DNA of 26,977 bases, taken from assembly GCA_003116975.1 (NCBI GenBank), contig BGKB01000311.1, positions 1-26,977 on the forward strand, given 5' to 3'. Numbering within the stretch: the first letter of the stretch is position 1; every line of letters begins with the position of its first letter. This document shows positions 17,120 through 25,413 of this stretch, piece by piece. The DNA is from Aurantiochytrium sp. KH105 (taxonomy: Eukaryota; Sar; Bigyra; Thraustochytrida; Thraustochytriidae). The notes under the pieces are model-generated. The model ran no database searches, was not told where the DNA came from, and saw only the letters and a list, made by a program, of their open reading frames with translations. The translations under genes were made by a program, and so were the position numbers.

Positions 17120-17590
17120 CTTCTGCTTTCCGCTCCGCTCTGCCCTGCGCCTTCACCCTCGCCCACGCGCTTGCCCTTGCTTGCTTGCTTGCTCGCTTGC
17201 TCTCGCTCGCGCCAAAGATACGGGTATACGCCTCCTGCAAGAACGGGTCCAAGTCGAGTCGAGCGGGTCGAGTTGACCGCGCTCGCTCGAGTCCGACCCA
17301 ACGTCCGACCTCGAGCCCTCGTCGCATGCAGAGCAACTCAAGGCGCGTGCAGAGCAGAGCAGAGCAGAGCAGAGCAGAGCAGAGCAGTTGCAGGGCGTGG
17401 AGCAGGCAGCTGCAGCGCGAGCTCATAACGCAAACGTGGGGCGACAGTCGTGCGCGGAGACGGACGCAGACCTGACTGTCCGCCAGAAACACGCGCCAGC
17501 GACACCCGGCGCCGAGCGTGGGCTAGCAGAGGTATCCGGCACGGGTCAAGGCAAGGCAAAGGACAAGCAAGTAGGCCCATACCAAGTACC
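17120..17590. promoter_or_regulatory. divergent promoter region between oxidoreductase and hydrolase A
   Basis: These 471 bp separate two divergent start codons, so they probably hold both promoters and leaders. Each side has short tandem repeats: CTTG/CTCG units at 17175-17200 (purine GCAAG/GCGAG on the oxidoreductase sense strand) and AGAGC pentamers at 17350-17387 on the hydrolase sense strand. No TATA box is evident. Confidence 0.5.
17350..17387. repeat. AGAGC pentanucleotide tandem repeat
   Basis: Seven to eight consecutive CAGAG/AGAGC units run from 17350 to 17387, about 205-240 nt upstream of the hydrolase A start codon, in its presumed leader or promoter. Confidence 0.93.
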
Positions 17591-18769
17591 ATGAGCGGCG
17601 GCGGCGCCGACGAGGCCGACAAGGCGCGCATAGAAAAATTTCGCAAGCGGCTCTTCGAGCACCCGGAGGTGGACTCGAGGTACAAGAATGACATGATGCG
17701 GGCCCTGCTCCCGGCCTTCGCCTTGATCATGAACTCCAATATTGATGTTTTCACACGCGAGGATCTTCTCGAGCGACGCATGCAGGATTTGGTCAAGCTG
17801 GCCAAGATCGTAAAGTCCATGGAGAAGCCCCCTAAGCCCCCTCAGGAGATCCGCGCGCTCTGGGCTGGCAACGACATCGAGCAATCTCAGGAGGAAATCG
17901 TCTCTCAACCGGATGGCAACTCCATCAAATTGTCGGTCATCAAACCTTCGGCTGCCTCTGCAAGCCAAGGTCCTTTGCCCTGCGTCATGTACATTCATGG
18001 CGGCGGCATGGCGACTAACAGCGCCTTCAACCCGGAATACCAGGTTCTTGGGCGCATTTTGGCCAAGCAGGGCCTCGTTGTGGTTCTTCCCGACTTTCGG
18101 AACTGCGAAATGCCGACACCGTCCAACCCCGAGGTTGCGCCTTTCCCTGCGGGTCTCAACGACTGCTATAGCGCCCTTCAATGGATTCATGACAATAAAG
18201 CTGCGCTTGGAATCGACGATCGCATCATTGTTGCTGGCGAGAGCGGGGGCGGCAACCTTACCTTGGCCGTCACTCTCAAGGCCTTAAAGGAAGGCCGCCA
18301 CGACCTTGTGCAGCACGGCATCTATGCCATGTGCCCTTACATTGCGGGCCGCTGGCCTCAGGACGTCACGAACAATGGTATTCTGGGAACTAGCCATCTC
18401 AACAGCGTCAACAACGGCATCTTTCTCGAGATGGCCGGCAACAACGTTCCGGCTCTCGGCTACGGCATCGAGGCACTGCGTCGCAAGGACCCGCTCGCGT
18501 GGCCTGCTTTTGCTGCCGACGAGGACCTCAAGGCTTTTCCGCGCACCGTCATTCAGGTCAACGAGTTCGATCCCTTGCGTGACGAAGGCATCGTCTTTTA
18601 CCGTCGCCTTGTGAAAGCCGGCGTGCGCGCCACCTGCAAAGAGCTCCGTGGCACCATTCACGGCGCCAGCGTCATGGTCACGGCCGTTCCCGAGGTCACA
18701 CTCGACACCTGTGCGTCTATCGCCGCCATGGCCAAAATGCGTCCCCTTGGGTCGACTCCTAAGCTCTAA
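17591..18769 (+). CDS. alpha/beta-hydrolase fold-3 (HSL-family) esterase/lipase-like protein, copy A, ending in PKL
   Basis: This is a 392-residue member of the hormone-sensitive-lipase (bacterial family IV, PF07859) group of esterases. The start MSGGGADEADKARIEK is chosen by alignment with the paralog at 19873; the frame is open 47 codons further upstream, but that is repeat-rich leader. The oxyanion-hole motif HGGG lies at 136-139 (MYIHGGGM). The nucleophile Ser218 lies in AGESGGGN. The likely acid is Asp327 in EFDPLRDEG and the likely base is His357 in TIHGAS, so the full triad appears intact. An N-terminal helical cap (about 1-100) precedes the fold. The C-terminus TPKL ends in PKL, a weak PTS1-like tripeptide, of interest because the divergent oxidoreductase ends in AKL. 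Ester hydrolysis is inferred from the family; the substrate is unknown. Confidence 0.94.
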   Translation: MSGGGADEADKARIEKFRKRLFEHPEVDSRYKNDMMRALLPAFALIMNSNIDVFTREDLLERRMQDLVKLAKIVKSMEKPPKPPQEIRALWAGNDIEQSQEEIVSQPDGNSIKLSVIKPSAASASQGPLPCVMYIHGGGMATNSAFNPEYQVLGRILAKQGLVVVLPDFRNCEMPTPSNPEVAPFPAGLNDCYSALQWIHDNKAALGIDDRIIVAGESGGGNLTLAVTLKALKEGRHDLVQHGIYAMCPYIAGRWPQDVTNNGILGTSHLNSVNNGIFLEMAGNNVPALGYGIEALRRKDPLAWPAFAADEDLKAFPRTVIQVNEFDPLRDEGIVFYRRLVKAGVRATCKELRGTIHGASVMVTAVPEVTLDTCASIAAMAKMRPLGSTPKL

Positions 18770-18996
18770 GTCTTTCTGTCCTTTCGCCGCAGCCCACACC
18801 AGCCAAGGCCTGTAATACTCTGGCCTCTCTGCCACGCGTAGCACTACCATACAACTTCATTTTATTCTAAGTTATACGAGTCGGCACCCATGTGCTCTCG
18901 CACCTCGACATCCGCCGCTGATGCGAGTGTTGCGTCCGTCGTCGACATGGCATGCCCGAGTTTGAGTTTCTGTTGCGCGCCACAGCTCCTTAAATT

Positions 18997-19145
18997 CTAA
19001 ATAAATTCCAAAGTATGCTCTGGCAGGCATGTAGTATAGAGTTCTGCACTCTTCTCTATCAGCTGCAGCAGCTCCATCGTACTCTCCAGCGATGCGAGCA
19101 GCGAAGTTGAAACAGGATGTTTTCCGTCTTCATTGAGCAACGAAT
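18997..19145 (-). CDS. possible orphan terminal exon on the minus strand
   Basis: On the minus strand, from 19145 to the TAG at 18997-18999, the frame reads about 49 codons with ordinary protein-like composition (SLLNEDGKHPVSTSLLASL ... MELLQLIEKSAELY). It is directly preceded by a good acceptor-like sequence, TTTGATAATTTCAG. The open frame extends further upstream to a stop near 19287 but has no ATG before the exon-like part. This suggests the last exon of a spliced gene, or a remnant. No partner exon was identified, and the family is unknown. A chance open frame cannot be excluded. Confidence 0.3.
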
Positions 19146-19304
19146 CTGAAATTATCAAAGTATACGCTTGAATTCCGTCTTTTCCAATCCACCGCTCGCA
19201 CGCCACGCTCTCGACTGCGCGACGCCCGAGCTCGTCTGTTTCTCCCGTCAATCGATCGCCCGGACCCGGCCTAGACTCCTCAACTCACACCCCCAAAACG
19301 AAGA

Positions 19305-19337
19305 CTTCCTTCCTTCCTTCCTTCCTTCTTTCCTTCC
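19305..19337. repeat. CTTC microsatellite
   Basis: A tetranucleotide TTCC/CTTC repeat with one TTCTTT interruption runs from 19305 to 19337, in non-coding DNA between the tandem hydrolases. Confidence 0.9.
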
Positions 19338-19647
19338 CGCGGGCGCGTCTTCCTTTTCCATCACACGCACAGTCAAGGCAGTCACGTGTCAGTCCGTCGC
19401 GCCAGGGTCGAACGGACGCAGAAAGACGATCTCGTGGCACGATGGGGCCCAGTTCGTCGTCAGCCAGCGCCTGCGCGATGGCGACGCGGCGCGGACTTCC
19501 CGGTCAGACGGCGACGGTGCGGCCGAACGGGACGCTGTTGTTCTGCGCCCACGGCTGGCGCAGATTCCTGGACGGCGACGGGGTCGGATCCGGCGCGCTC
19601 CGTAGGACCGACCGGCGTCTGGCGGCGCCGCCTGGACGCGCGACCCT

Positions 19648-19654
19648 TATAAAT
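19648..19654 (+). promoter_or_regulatory. TATA-like box upstream of hydrolase B
   Basis: TATAAAT lies at the edge of a GC-rich stretch, about 219 bases before the start codon at 19873. If used, it would give a ~190-nt leader containing the AGGCG repeat. Assigned on sequence only. Confidence 0.35.
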
Positions 19655-19815
19655 TCTGCGCAAGATCTTGATGATTGATGTGGATCATGAGTAGTAGGAT
19701 CAAGCAGGCGTTGGGAAGGCGAGAATGAACGATCGAACGAACGAAGACCGGGACTGATGTGAGATAATGCAAACCTGAATTGGAATCGACGAGGAGCGAG
19801 ACAGATCGCAGACCA

Positions 19816-19845
19816 AGGCGAGGCGAGGCGAGGCGAGGCGAGGCG
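19816..19845. repeat. AGGCG pentanucleotide tandem repeat, six units
   Basis: Six perfect AGGCG units (19816-19845) are followed by AGACG. They end 27 nt before the hydrolase B start codon, so they are almost certainly transcribed in its leader. Confidence 0.93.
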
Positions 19846-19872
19846 AGACGAGAATAGAGAGAGACAAGAATC

Positions 19873-21051
19873 ATGAGTCTGCGTCATGAGTCGAACCCCG
19901 AGGTGGATGAGCGTCTCTTGAAGGCTCTCGATGTGCTCATGGAGAACCCCAAGGTGCATCCGGGGTACAAGAAGGACACGATGCGTCTTCCCGTGTTCGG
20001 AGCGAACTTGCTCCTCAGCTACAACCACGACGAGACCACGTACAAGGAGCTGGTCAAGTCGCGCTTGGAAAGAGATGTGCCCAAGTTTATGGCCATCGTT
20101 GCCAAGGAAAAGCCGATTGATCTGCCCGAAGAAGTCAAGGCCATGGCAAAGGAAGACGACTTGGAGATCTCCACAGACAAGATTACCTCCGAACCGGACG
20201 GAAACACCGTCCCCATTTGCGTCATCAAGCCCAAAGACAGATCTGAATTCGGAGAAGGTCCCCTGCCCTGCGTCATGTACATTCATGGTGGAGGAATGGC
20301 CTTCAACAGCATCTACAACCCAGAATACTTTACACTCTGCAAGGTTCTTGCGCGCCAAGGCGTGGTGGTCGTTATGGCCGAGTACCGCAACACCACGGTG
20401 CCCACAGAACACCAGAGCGAGACCGCACCCTTTCCTGCTGGTCTCAACGACTGCTACAGCGCGCTCAAGTGGATCCATGCAAGCAAGGAGTCCCTTGGCA
20501 TTGACGAGCGCATCGTCGTCTCGGGCGACAGTGGCGGCGGCAACCTCACTCTCACCATTGCGCTCAAGGCCATCCGCGACGGTGAGCGCTACCTTGTCCA
20601 GCATGGCATCTACCCCCTCTGCCCGTACATTGCGGGTCAGTGGCCGCAGGATGTTCAGGACAATGGTATCCTTGGCACGAGCCACCTCAACAGCGAATGC
20701 AACCAGGTCTTTCTCAACTTGCCGGACAACGAGGTGGCTGCGATCGAGTACAGCATTGATGCATTTCGCAAGAAGGATCCGCTTTCTTGGGCTGCTTTCG
20801 CTACGGATGAGGACATCAAGCAGTTCCCCCGGACCACCATTCAGGTTTCTGAGCTTGACCCCCTCCGCGATGAAGGCATTCTCTTTTCGCGACGACTCAT
20901 GGAGGCTGGCGTGCGCGCTACCTGCAAGGTCCTTATTGGCGCGGTGCACGCTTCCACCGCGATGGGCTGCTCCGGGTCCGTTCCGGAGATGACCATGGAC
21001 ACCCTCATCTCGGTCGCTGGCTTTGCGCGCTCTCGCGCTTTTCTTTGCTAA
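19873..21051 (+). CDS. alpha/beta-hydrolase fold-3 (HSL-family) esterase/lipase-like protein, copy B
   Basis: This is a tandem paralog of the hydrolase at 17591, also exactly 392 residues, starting MSLRHESNPEVDERLLK. The motifs are conserved: HGGG from His138 (MYIHGGGM), nucleophile Ser220 in SGDSGGGN (Asp instead of the Glu of copy A before the Ser), probable acid Asp329 in ELDPLRDEG, and probable base His359 in AVHAST. The segment FPAGLNDCYSALKWIH and the block CPYIAGQWPQDVQDNGILGTSHLNS are almost the same in both copies. The two differ most in the N-terminal helical region and at the C-terminus, where this copy ends in AFLC and lacks the PKL of copy A. A duplication followed by a change of location or substrate is plausible. 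Expected to be an esterase; substrate unknown. Confidence 0.95.
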   Translation: MSLRHESNPEVDERLLKALDVLMENPKVHPGYKKDTMRLPVFGANLLLSYNHDETTYKELVKSRLERDVPKFMAIVAKEKPIDLPEEVKAMAKEDDLEISTDKITSEPDGNTVPICVIKPKDRSEFGEGPLPCVMYIHGGGMAFNSIYNPEYFTLCKVLARQGVVVVMAEYRNTTVPTEHQSETAPFPAGLNDCYSALKWIHASKESLGIDERIVVSGDSGGGNLTLTIALKAIRDGERYLVQHGIYPLCPYIAGQWPQDVQDNGILGTSHLNSECNQVFLNLPDNEVAAIEYSIDAFRKKDPLSWAAFATDEDIKQFPRTTIQVSELDPLRDEGILFSRRLMEAGVRATCKVLIGAVHASTAMGCSGSVPEMTMDTLISVAGFARSRAFLC

Positions 21052-21851
21052 TCAAAGTCACAAAAGAGCAGCACCCTTACAATTTTATCTATCAGTCGAA
21101 TGCGTATAAAAGTCACAGATCTTTATGTACAGACGGAATCGAAGTGTTTCGTGATGAAAAGCTGTCGGTCGAGAGGCAAAAACGCAAAATAGAGAAGAAA
21201 AAATGTGTGTCAGTATGCTTGCTTCTTCTCATTCTCTCTCGAGCCGAAAAGAAGATGATAATGATGGCACCCGCGGCGCGTGAACAGTCTCAGCATTTTC
21301 AGTGTGTTGTTTCCTCCGCACGAGTTTATTCTCAGACAGGGATAACTTGTTTTCAAATAGCATCATGGACCTCCTCTTTTTCCCTTTCACTTTCATCATT
21401 ATCATCATCTTCAACTTCTTCTTCGTCACCACCACAAGCTCACTTACAATACAGAAACTGCTTGAGCAAGCTGCAAACACAGCCTGAAAGCGAGCAAGCA
21501 ACGTAGGGCCCGCTGATGCTCTCCGTCGCTTGCGCTGTCCCGACGGCCAGCCAGCCAATCAACCCAGCCAATTCCAAACATCTGGCCACACAAACCACTC
21601 CGTGGAGGCCAGCGATGTTCTCGGCCGTGTATGCTTGCTTGGTGGCACAACGTCGCGCATGACGACGGCGCGGCGCTACCCCCGCGCGGGGTCGGGGGGC
21701 GCCGCGCCGCTGCGCCGCCGCCGGCGACACGCAGCGGCGATTGAGGTTATGCTTGTGGTTTGCTTGGATTGCTGTGCCACCTGCTTGCTTGCCTGCATTC
21801 CGTCAACGGGATAATCTAACAACTTGAGTGAAAATGAGTGGTCGCCAATGG
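21052..21851. other. convergent 3' intergenic region
   Basis: This lies between the 3' ends of hydrolase B (plus) and the membrane-protein gene (minus). It contains an AT-rich first third, a TCATTATCATCATCTTC-type pyrimidine stretch (about 21395-21430), and a very GC-rich patch, GGCGCCGCGCCGCTGCGCC (about 21696-21715). No gene is recognised. Confidence 0.5.
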
Positions 21852-23639
21852 TCAGCTCTTAGACGGAGTCGATGAGTTGGCCGCAGGGTTTTGTGTGGAT
21901 GATGCGGCGCTACGGTTGACTGCCTTGTGCAACGCATCGTCGTAGAGAACGCAGAGGGCCTCAAAGTCTGTCTTGGACAGTTTCAGTAGTGCAATAGGAG
22001 CCTCGAGAACTAAGCAGCGGGTTGGCCTGGCAATCGCGTGGTAAAGGTACTTGACGTGGAAAACGAAGAGGATCCAGAGCGAACTGAGCGCCAGTTGATG
22101 CGGACTCGCGCGAAAGGTGCCCACAACCCATTCGATGGGGTGGCCTCCATCAAACATGTTTGGGGCGAGACTCTTCCACGAATAAAGCAACACCATGCAG
22201 CCAACAAAGAGGACAAGGTTGCTCAAAACACAACCAACCAGAGTTCTCGAGTGAGCCAGCATTAGCGGGGAGGCGTCCGTGAATACGCTCGAGGTGGCAA
22301 TCAGAGAGTCTGCGGGAACGAGAAACCAGCGACGAAGGGGAAGAACCATGGTTAGGGTGACGCAGGTGCTGGTCAATGCAAGTAATAGAAATCTGATCTC
22401 AAAGTGCTGCAACAGCAAACGGCCCACATCCCGGTTCACCGAACCCAGCGTAGCGACAGCGCAAATCACGTTGATCCCAAGAACCACGCCGTACACCCAT
22501 GAAAGATGATCGTCGAGCCTGCCAGTAAGACCCACGAGCGTCAAGGCATGGCTCACAAAGCTCATTGTGAGCAATGTCGGGCCTGGCAAAGGTAAGGATC
22601 GGCGGATAGCCCGCGACGTTCGCACGCACCACGATGGCATCAACTTACGCCGGCGAAACAGTGGCACAGGTGCCATGAGAGACACCATTGCTGTGACCTG
22701 ATGTCCGGCGTTGGTCGCTGCGCTCTTGCCTTGGTCAGGAACCACGATGGTGCCCCGCGCGACTGCGTGGGCGGAATCGGGTGCTTCGGCTCCATTCGCG
22801 ACACGACTGCGCAAATCCTGAAGTTTGGCGTGAAGAGCCTGCAGCTCCCGATGGTCCATTTCAACGGAACGCATGGGCGCTGCAGCCATGCTCAGCTGAT
22901 GCGGACGCATGTGCACCGAGTATGCAAACTTGAAGAGGAAGATGGCGGCATTCGTGCCGAAAGAGGCTGCAACGGCAGAGAGGCTGGATTTCCCGTCTTC
23001 AATGCCGCCTTGATCGACGATATTCCCTTCACCAGGAGAGACTGAGATGTGCCCAGTCGAAATGGCCACTGCAAAGACAACAAAGATGCCAACAAAGCAG
23101 AAACAGAGCTTAGCAACCCTAAACCGAAGCGCAAAGGGCAAGGCATCTAAAAAGGCCATGGAAGGCGTGAGAAAGAAAATCGCCGAGCCTGCAGCTCGTA
23201 TTGCGTCTCCGCGCGAGAATAGCACATAACAAATCCAAAACCCAAGGAGATTTGCTGCCGCGTAGAATACGCAAAAGGACTCACTCAGGCGAGCCGTAAT
23301 ATCGACTCTGTAACTCAGCGGAGCACGAGAGACGAGATAGAGTGCTGGCAGCTGCATTGCCAAGGCTGCGCGGTCTTGCTCGAGGAAGCGGGCAACAACA
23401 AAACCAATAAGACATACTAGGACGAGAACAGACTTGAATGGCTTCGTCTTTGTATGCCGTATTGCAAAGTTCGGATGCCCAAGGACTCTCGCGAGAGTCC
23501 GCGTTGTATCGACAAGGGTCGGCCGAATCTCCGGGAAGACAAAGCGCACTCTGCGCGGCTCCGGCACGTGGGCACTGGTCACCTCCTCGCCGGCTTGTGG
23601 TGCTTCCGTAGCGCTGGTGCCGTAGTCGATGTTGCTCAT
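21852..23639 (-). CDS. unrecognised polytopic membrane protein
   Basis: This encodes a 595-residue protein from ATG 23639 (MSNIDYGTSATEAPQ). A hydrophilic N-terminus of about 65 residues precedes about six hydrophobic segments (for example SVLVLVCLIGFVVARFL, FCVFYAAANLLGFWICYVLF, LCFCFVGIFVVFAVAIS, TNAAIFLFKFAYSV). A cytosolic-type loop then carries a short amphipathic helix, RELQALHAKLQDLRSRVA. About five more segments follow (WVYGVVLGINVICAVATLG, IRFLLLALTSTCVTLTMVL, LSNLVLFVGCMVLLYSW, LALSSLWILFVFHVKYLY), and a Ser/Asn-rich tail. I see no transporter signature or catalytic motif. The 6+5 arrangement resembles that of the membrane protein at 5314-8004, but I cannot show that they are related. 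The gene is divergent from TTC29 and probably shares its upstream region. Function unknown. Confidence 0.8.
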   Translation of the reverse strand: MSNIDYGTSATEAPQAGEEVTSAHVPEPRRVRFVFPEIRPTLVDTTRTLARVLGHPNFAIRHTKTKPFKSVLVLVCLIGFVVARFLEQDRAALAMQLPALYLVSRAPLSYRVDITARLSESFCVFYAAANLLGFWICYVLFSRGDAIRAAGSAIFFLTPSMAFLDALPFALRFRVAKLCFCFVGIFVVFAVAISTGHISVSPGEGNIVDQGGIEDGKSSLSAVAASFGTNAAIFLFKFAYSVHMRPHQLSMAAAPMRSVEMDHRELQALHAKLQDLRSRVANGAEAPDSAHAVARGTIVVPDQGKSAATNAGHQVTAMVSLMAPVPLFRRRKLMPSWCVRTSRAIRRSLPLPGPTLLTMSFVSHALTLVGLTGRLDDHLSWVYGVVLGINVICAVATLGSVNRDVGRLLLQHFEIRFLLLALTSTCVTLTMVLPLRRWFLVPADSLIATSSVFTDASPLMLAHSRTLVGCVLSNLVLFVGCMVLLYSWKSLAPNMFDGGHPIEWVVGTFRASPHQLALSSLWILFVFHVKYLYHAIARPTRCLVLEAPIALLKLSKTDFEALCVLYDDALHKAVNRSAASSTQNPAANSSTPSKS

Positions 23640-24163
23640 CCTTGCTAGCTAGCCAAGCAGCTAGCTAACCAGCACCACGGAAAAGCCAAGGATGCAGGAC
23701 TGGGTGCGTACTAGTGTGGTATAAGGTTCGGGTGCATGCTTTATTCGGTCGACTTGTTCGCCAACAATAAGCGAACGCAGATGCTTACAGAATCAATGTC
23801 GGTATACATAGTAGTGGCACCTCTTATGCTCTTGGCCACTCACGAACGTTCACCGGTGATAGTCTACATATCACCACCACAGTGGCTTGACACTTCCCCT
23901 TCCCCCCTTTTGAATAGGTAGCCGACGGGGAACCCAACGGATCGTTTCTTGTATCTACGAGCGAAAAAGGTGAGTGTCAAGGTCGTTTTCAATAAAAAGC
24001 ACTCAAGGCTTACTTTCTACGTGCGCTGAGCTGGAAAGGCGGCGCGCTACGCGGGGCAGCGCACTGCGCGTCGAGCCGCGCGAACTGTCGTCGAGCGCAG
24101 GTTCTTGATCGCTTTCTCTCCCTCTTTGAAAGCCAACTAGACCTTTCTTGTTCACTTCTCGCC
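23640..24163. promoter_or_regulatory. divergent promoter region between membrane protein and TTC29
   Basis: These 524 bp separate two divergent start codons. Next to the membrane-protein start are two copies of a CTAGCTAG-type palindrome (23643-23668). On the plus side, a strong splice-donor-like AAG/GTGAGT occurs at 23970 and a pyrimidine tract precedes the TTC29 start, suggesting an intron in the TTC29 leader. Confidence 0.5.
23970..24132 (+). other. candidate intron in the TTC29 5' leader
   Basis: The donor AAAAAG/GTGAGTGT at 23970 matches the eukaryotic consensus. Acceptor candidates after the TTTCTCTCCCTCTTTG tract are AAG ending at 24132 and CTAG ending at 24140, both a short distance before the ATG at 24164. 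The intron would be wholly in the untranslated leader. Inferred from splice motifs only. Confidence 0.4.
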
Positions 24164-25413
24164 ATGGCCGCGACCAACGCCAAGGAGCCGGAGGAGCTCG
24201 CCTACTGCGTTGAGATCCTCACGAGGGGGTTTGTGCAGTCCTACGTGGACTTTTTCTACTTGCAGCACAAGAATGACGTGACCAATGGTTCTTCTTCATC
24301 TTCATCTTCATCATCTTCTTCGAGCTCGCAGCAAGGACAACTCAAGCCGCAGAAAAACGAAAAAGCAAGTGCCACAGCAGCACCGGCAGACGCGGAGGAA
24401 GCCAAGGTGGACCTTGGCTTTATTCAAGAAAAGCTGACTGGGGCTGAAAAGGCCCGTCGAGGAGGTGCACCGACAATCGTCTTTGAGAATTACCGCGACT
24501 TGGCCGTCGCATTCTGCGACAAAGGTGATTTTGAGACGGGAACTGTATTCTACGAAAAGGGCCTTAAAATCGCGCAGCTTGTCAGCGACGCGGCCAGCGA
24601 AAAGGAAGCTCGCTTTTGTCTCGGCACAACGTTGCAGCGCCTGCAAAACAAGACGGCCGAAGCCATTTCACATCTTGAGCGCTATGTGGAGCTTGCCACG
24701 CAAGTCGAGGACGCCGGCGCGGCGCTCAAGGGGCGCCAACAGCTTGCGATCGTGTACGACAAGCGCGCCCAGGAGCTCGAGGACTCACGCAATCCGACGT
24801 CTCAGGACCAAGATGCCATTGTCGACTACTTGGAGCGCGTTGTTCGCATCGCCTCGGAAGAAAAGAATCCTGCGGCCAAGGCACAAGGAAATGCCCGCTT
24901 AGGTCGCGCATTTTGCGCGCTTGGAAAGCCGGAGCGGGCCATTGTTGCGCTCTCGCAAAGCTTGGACTATTTCGAGAAATCGAACAAGCTCGCGGACATG
25001 GGCAGTGTCTGTGAGTTACTTGCACAGGCGTACCTTCAAATGGATGGCAAGACTGCCAAAGCGGTCGAGTGCCTGAACAAAGCGTTGGAGATCGCTCGCC
25101 AGACCTACAACCAAGCCATGGAGNCCAGACCTACAACCAAGCCATGGAGGCTTCTGCGTGCCGCAGCCTTGGTCTCGTTCATGCCCAAGCTGGAAATCAT
25201 GATGCGGCTGTGCAATGTTTCGAGCAAAATTTTGATCTGGTGCGCAAGCATCAAAGCGACGACAACCGCGTGATTGACGATGCGCGTGTTCTTGTTGGTG
25301 TAGCCATGCGTAATGCTCGTGCTGCTGATCTTTTACGTATGGTGCAGACTGATGTTCCCTCGCTGCTAGACTGGCGTGTTGGTCGCGAGTTTCCTAGCGT
25401 TGCAACCTCGTAA
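24164..25413 (+). CDS. TTC29: TTC29-like tetratricopeptide ciliary protein, interrupted by an assembly seam
   Basis: This is a homolog of tetratricopeptide repeat protein 29, a protein of motile cilia and sperm flagella linked to axonemal assembly/dynein function. The start is ATG 24164. Family landmarks are CVEILTRGFVQSYVDFFYL (about 15-33), FYEKGLKIAQL in the first TPR, a series of helical TPR pairs to about residue 365, and the C-terminal DLLRMVQTDVPSLLDWRVGRE, which parallels human TTC29's end. A run of 13 Ser (43-55) is an insertion specific to this copy. At 25124 there is a single N, flanked by two identical 25-base copies (25099-25123 and 25125-25149). The reading frame shifts there, and dropping one copy plus the N (26 bases) makes the two frames continuous, giving 407 residues. 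The break is therefore an assembly artefact, not a pseudogene. The protein fits a flagellated life stage. Confidence 0.92.
25099..25149. repeat. 25-bp perfect duplication around an N (unmerged contig overlap)
   Basis: The 25 bases at 25099-25123 recur exactly at 25125-25149, separated by the only N in the window. This is the typical trace of two contig ends that overlap but were joined with a placeholder. It is not a biological repeat. Confidence 0.95.

Larger units (their letters stand above)
18770..19872. other. region between the tandem hydrolases
   Basis: These 1.1 kb include hydrolase A's 3' region, a coding-looking minus-strand stretch (18997-19145, listed separately), a CTTC microsatellite (19305-19337), a TATAAAT (19648-19654) and AGGCG pentamers (19816-19845) in the leader of hydrolase B. 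A plus-strand short frame from ATG 19442 (about 78 codons, containing ATVRPNGTLLFCAHGWRRF) has no recognisable family and is left unassigned. Confidence 0.5.

Noticed and set aside
16160..17428. 422-codon plus-strand frame opposite the oxidoreductase
   Set aside because: Antisense to a clear MDR enzyme; no independent motif.
19146..19165. 20-base GTATAC...TTTCAG segment as an ultrashort intron
   Set aside because: Far shorter than any plausible intron for this kind of genome; the acceptor more likely belongs to a longer intron, if any.
19504..20949. 481-codon minus-strand frame opposite hydrolase B
   Set aside because: Antisense to an intact catalytic-triad hydrolase; its own sequence has no recognisable domain.
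24164..25413. TTC29 as a pseudogene because of the frameshift
   Set aside because: The frameshift coincides with an N between identical 25-base copies, which is an assembly seam; both halves are otherwise intact.
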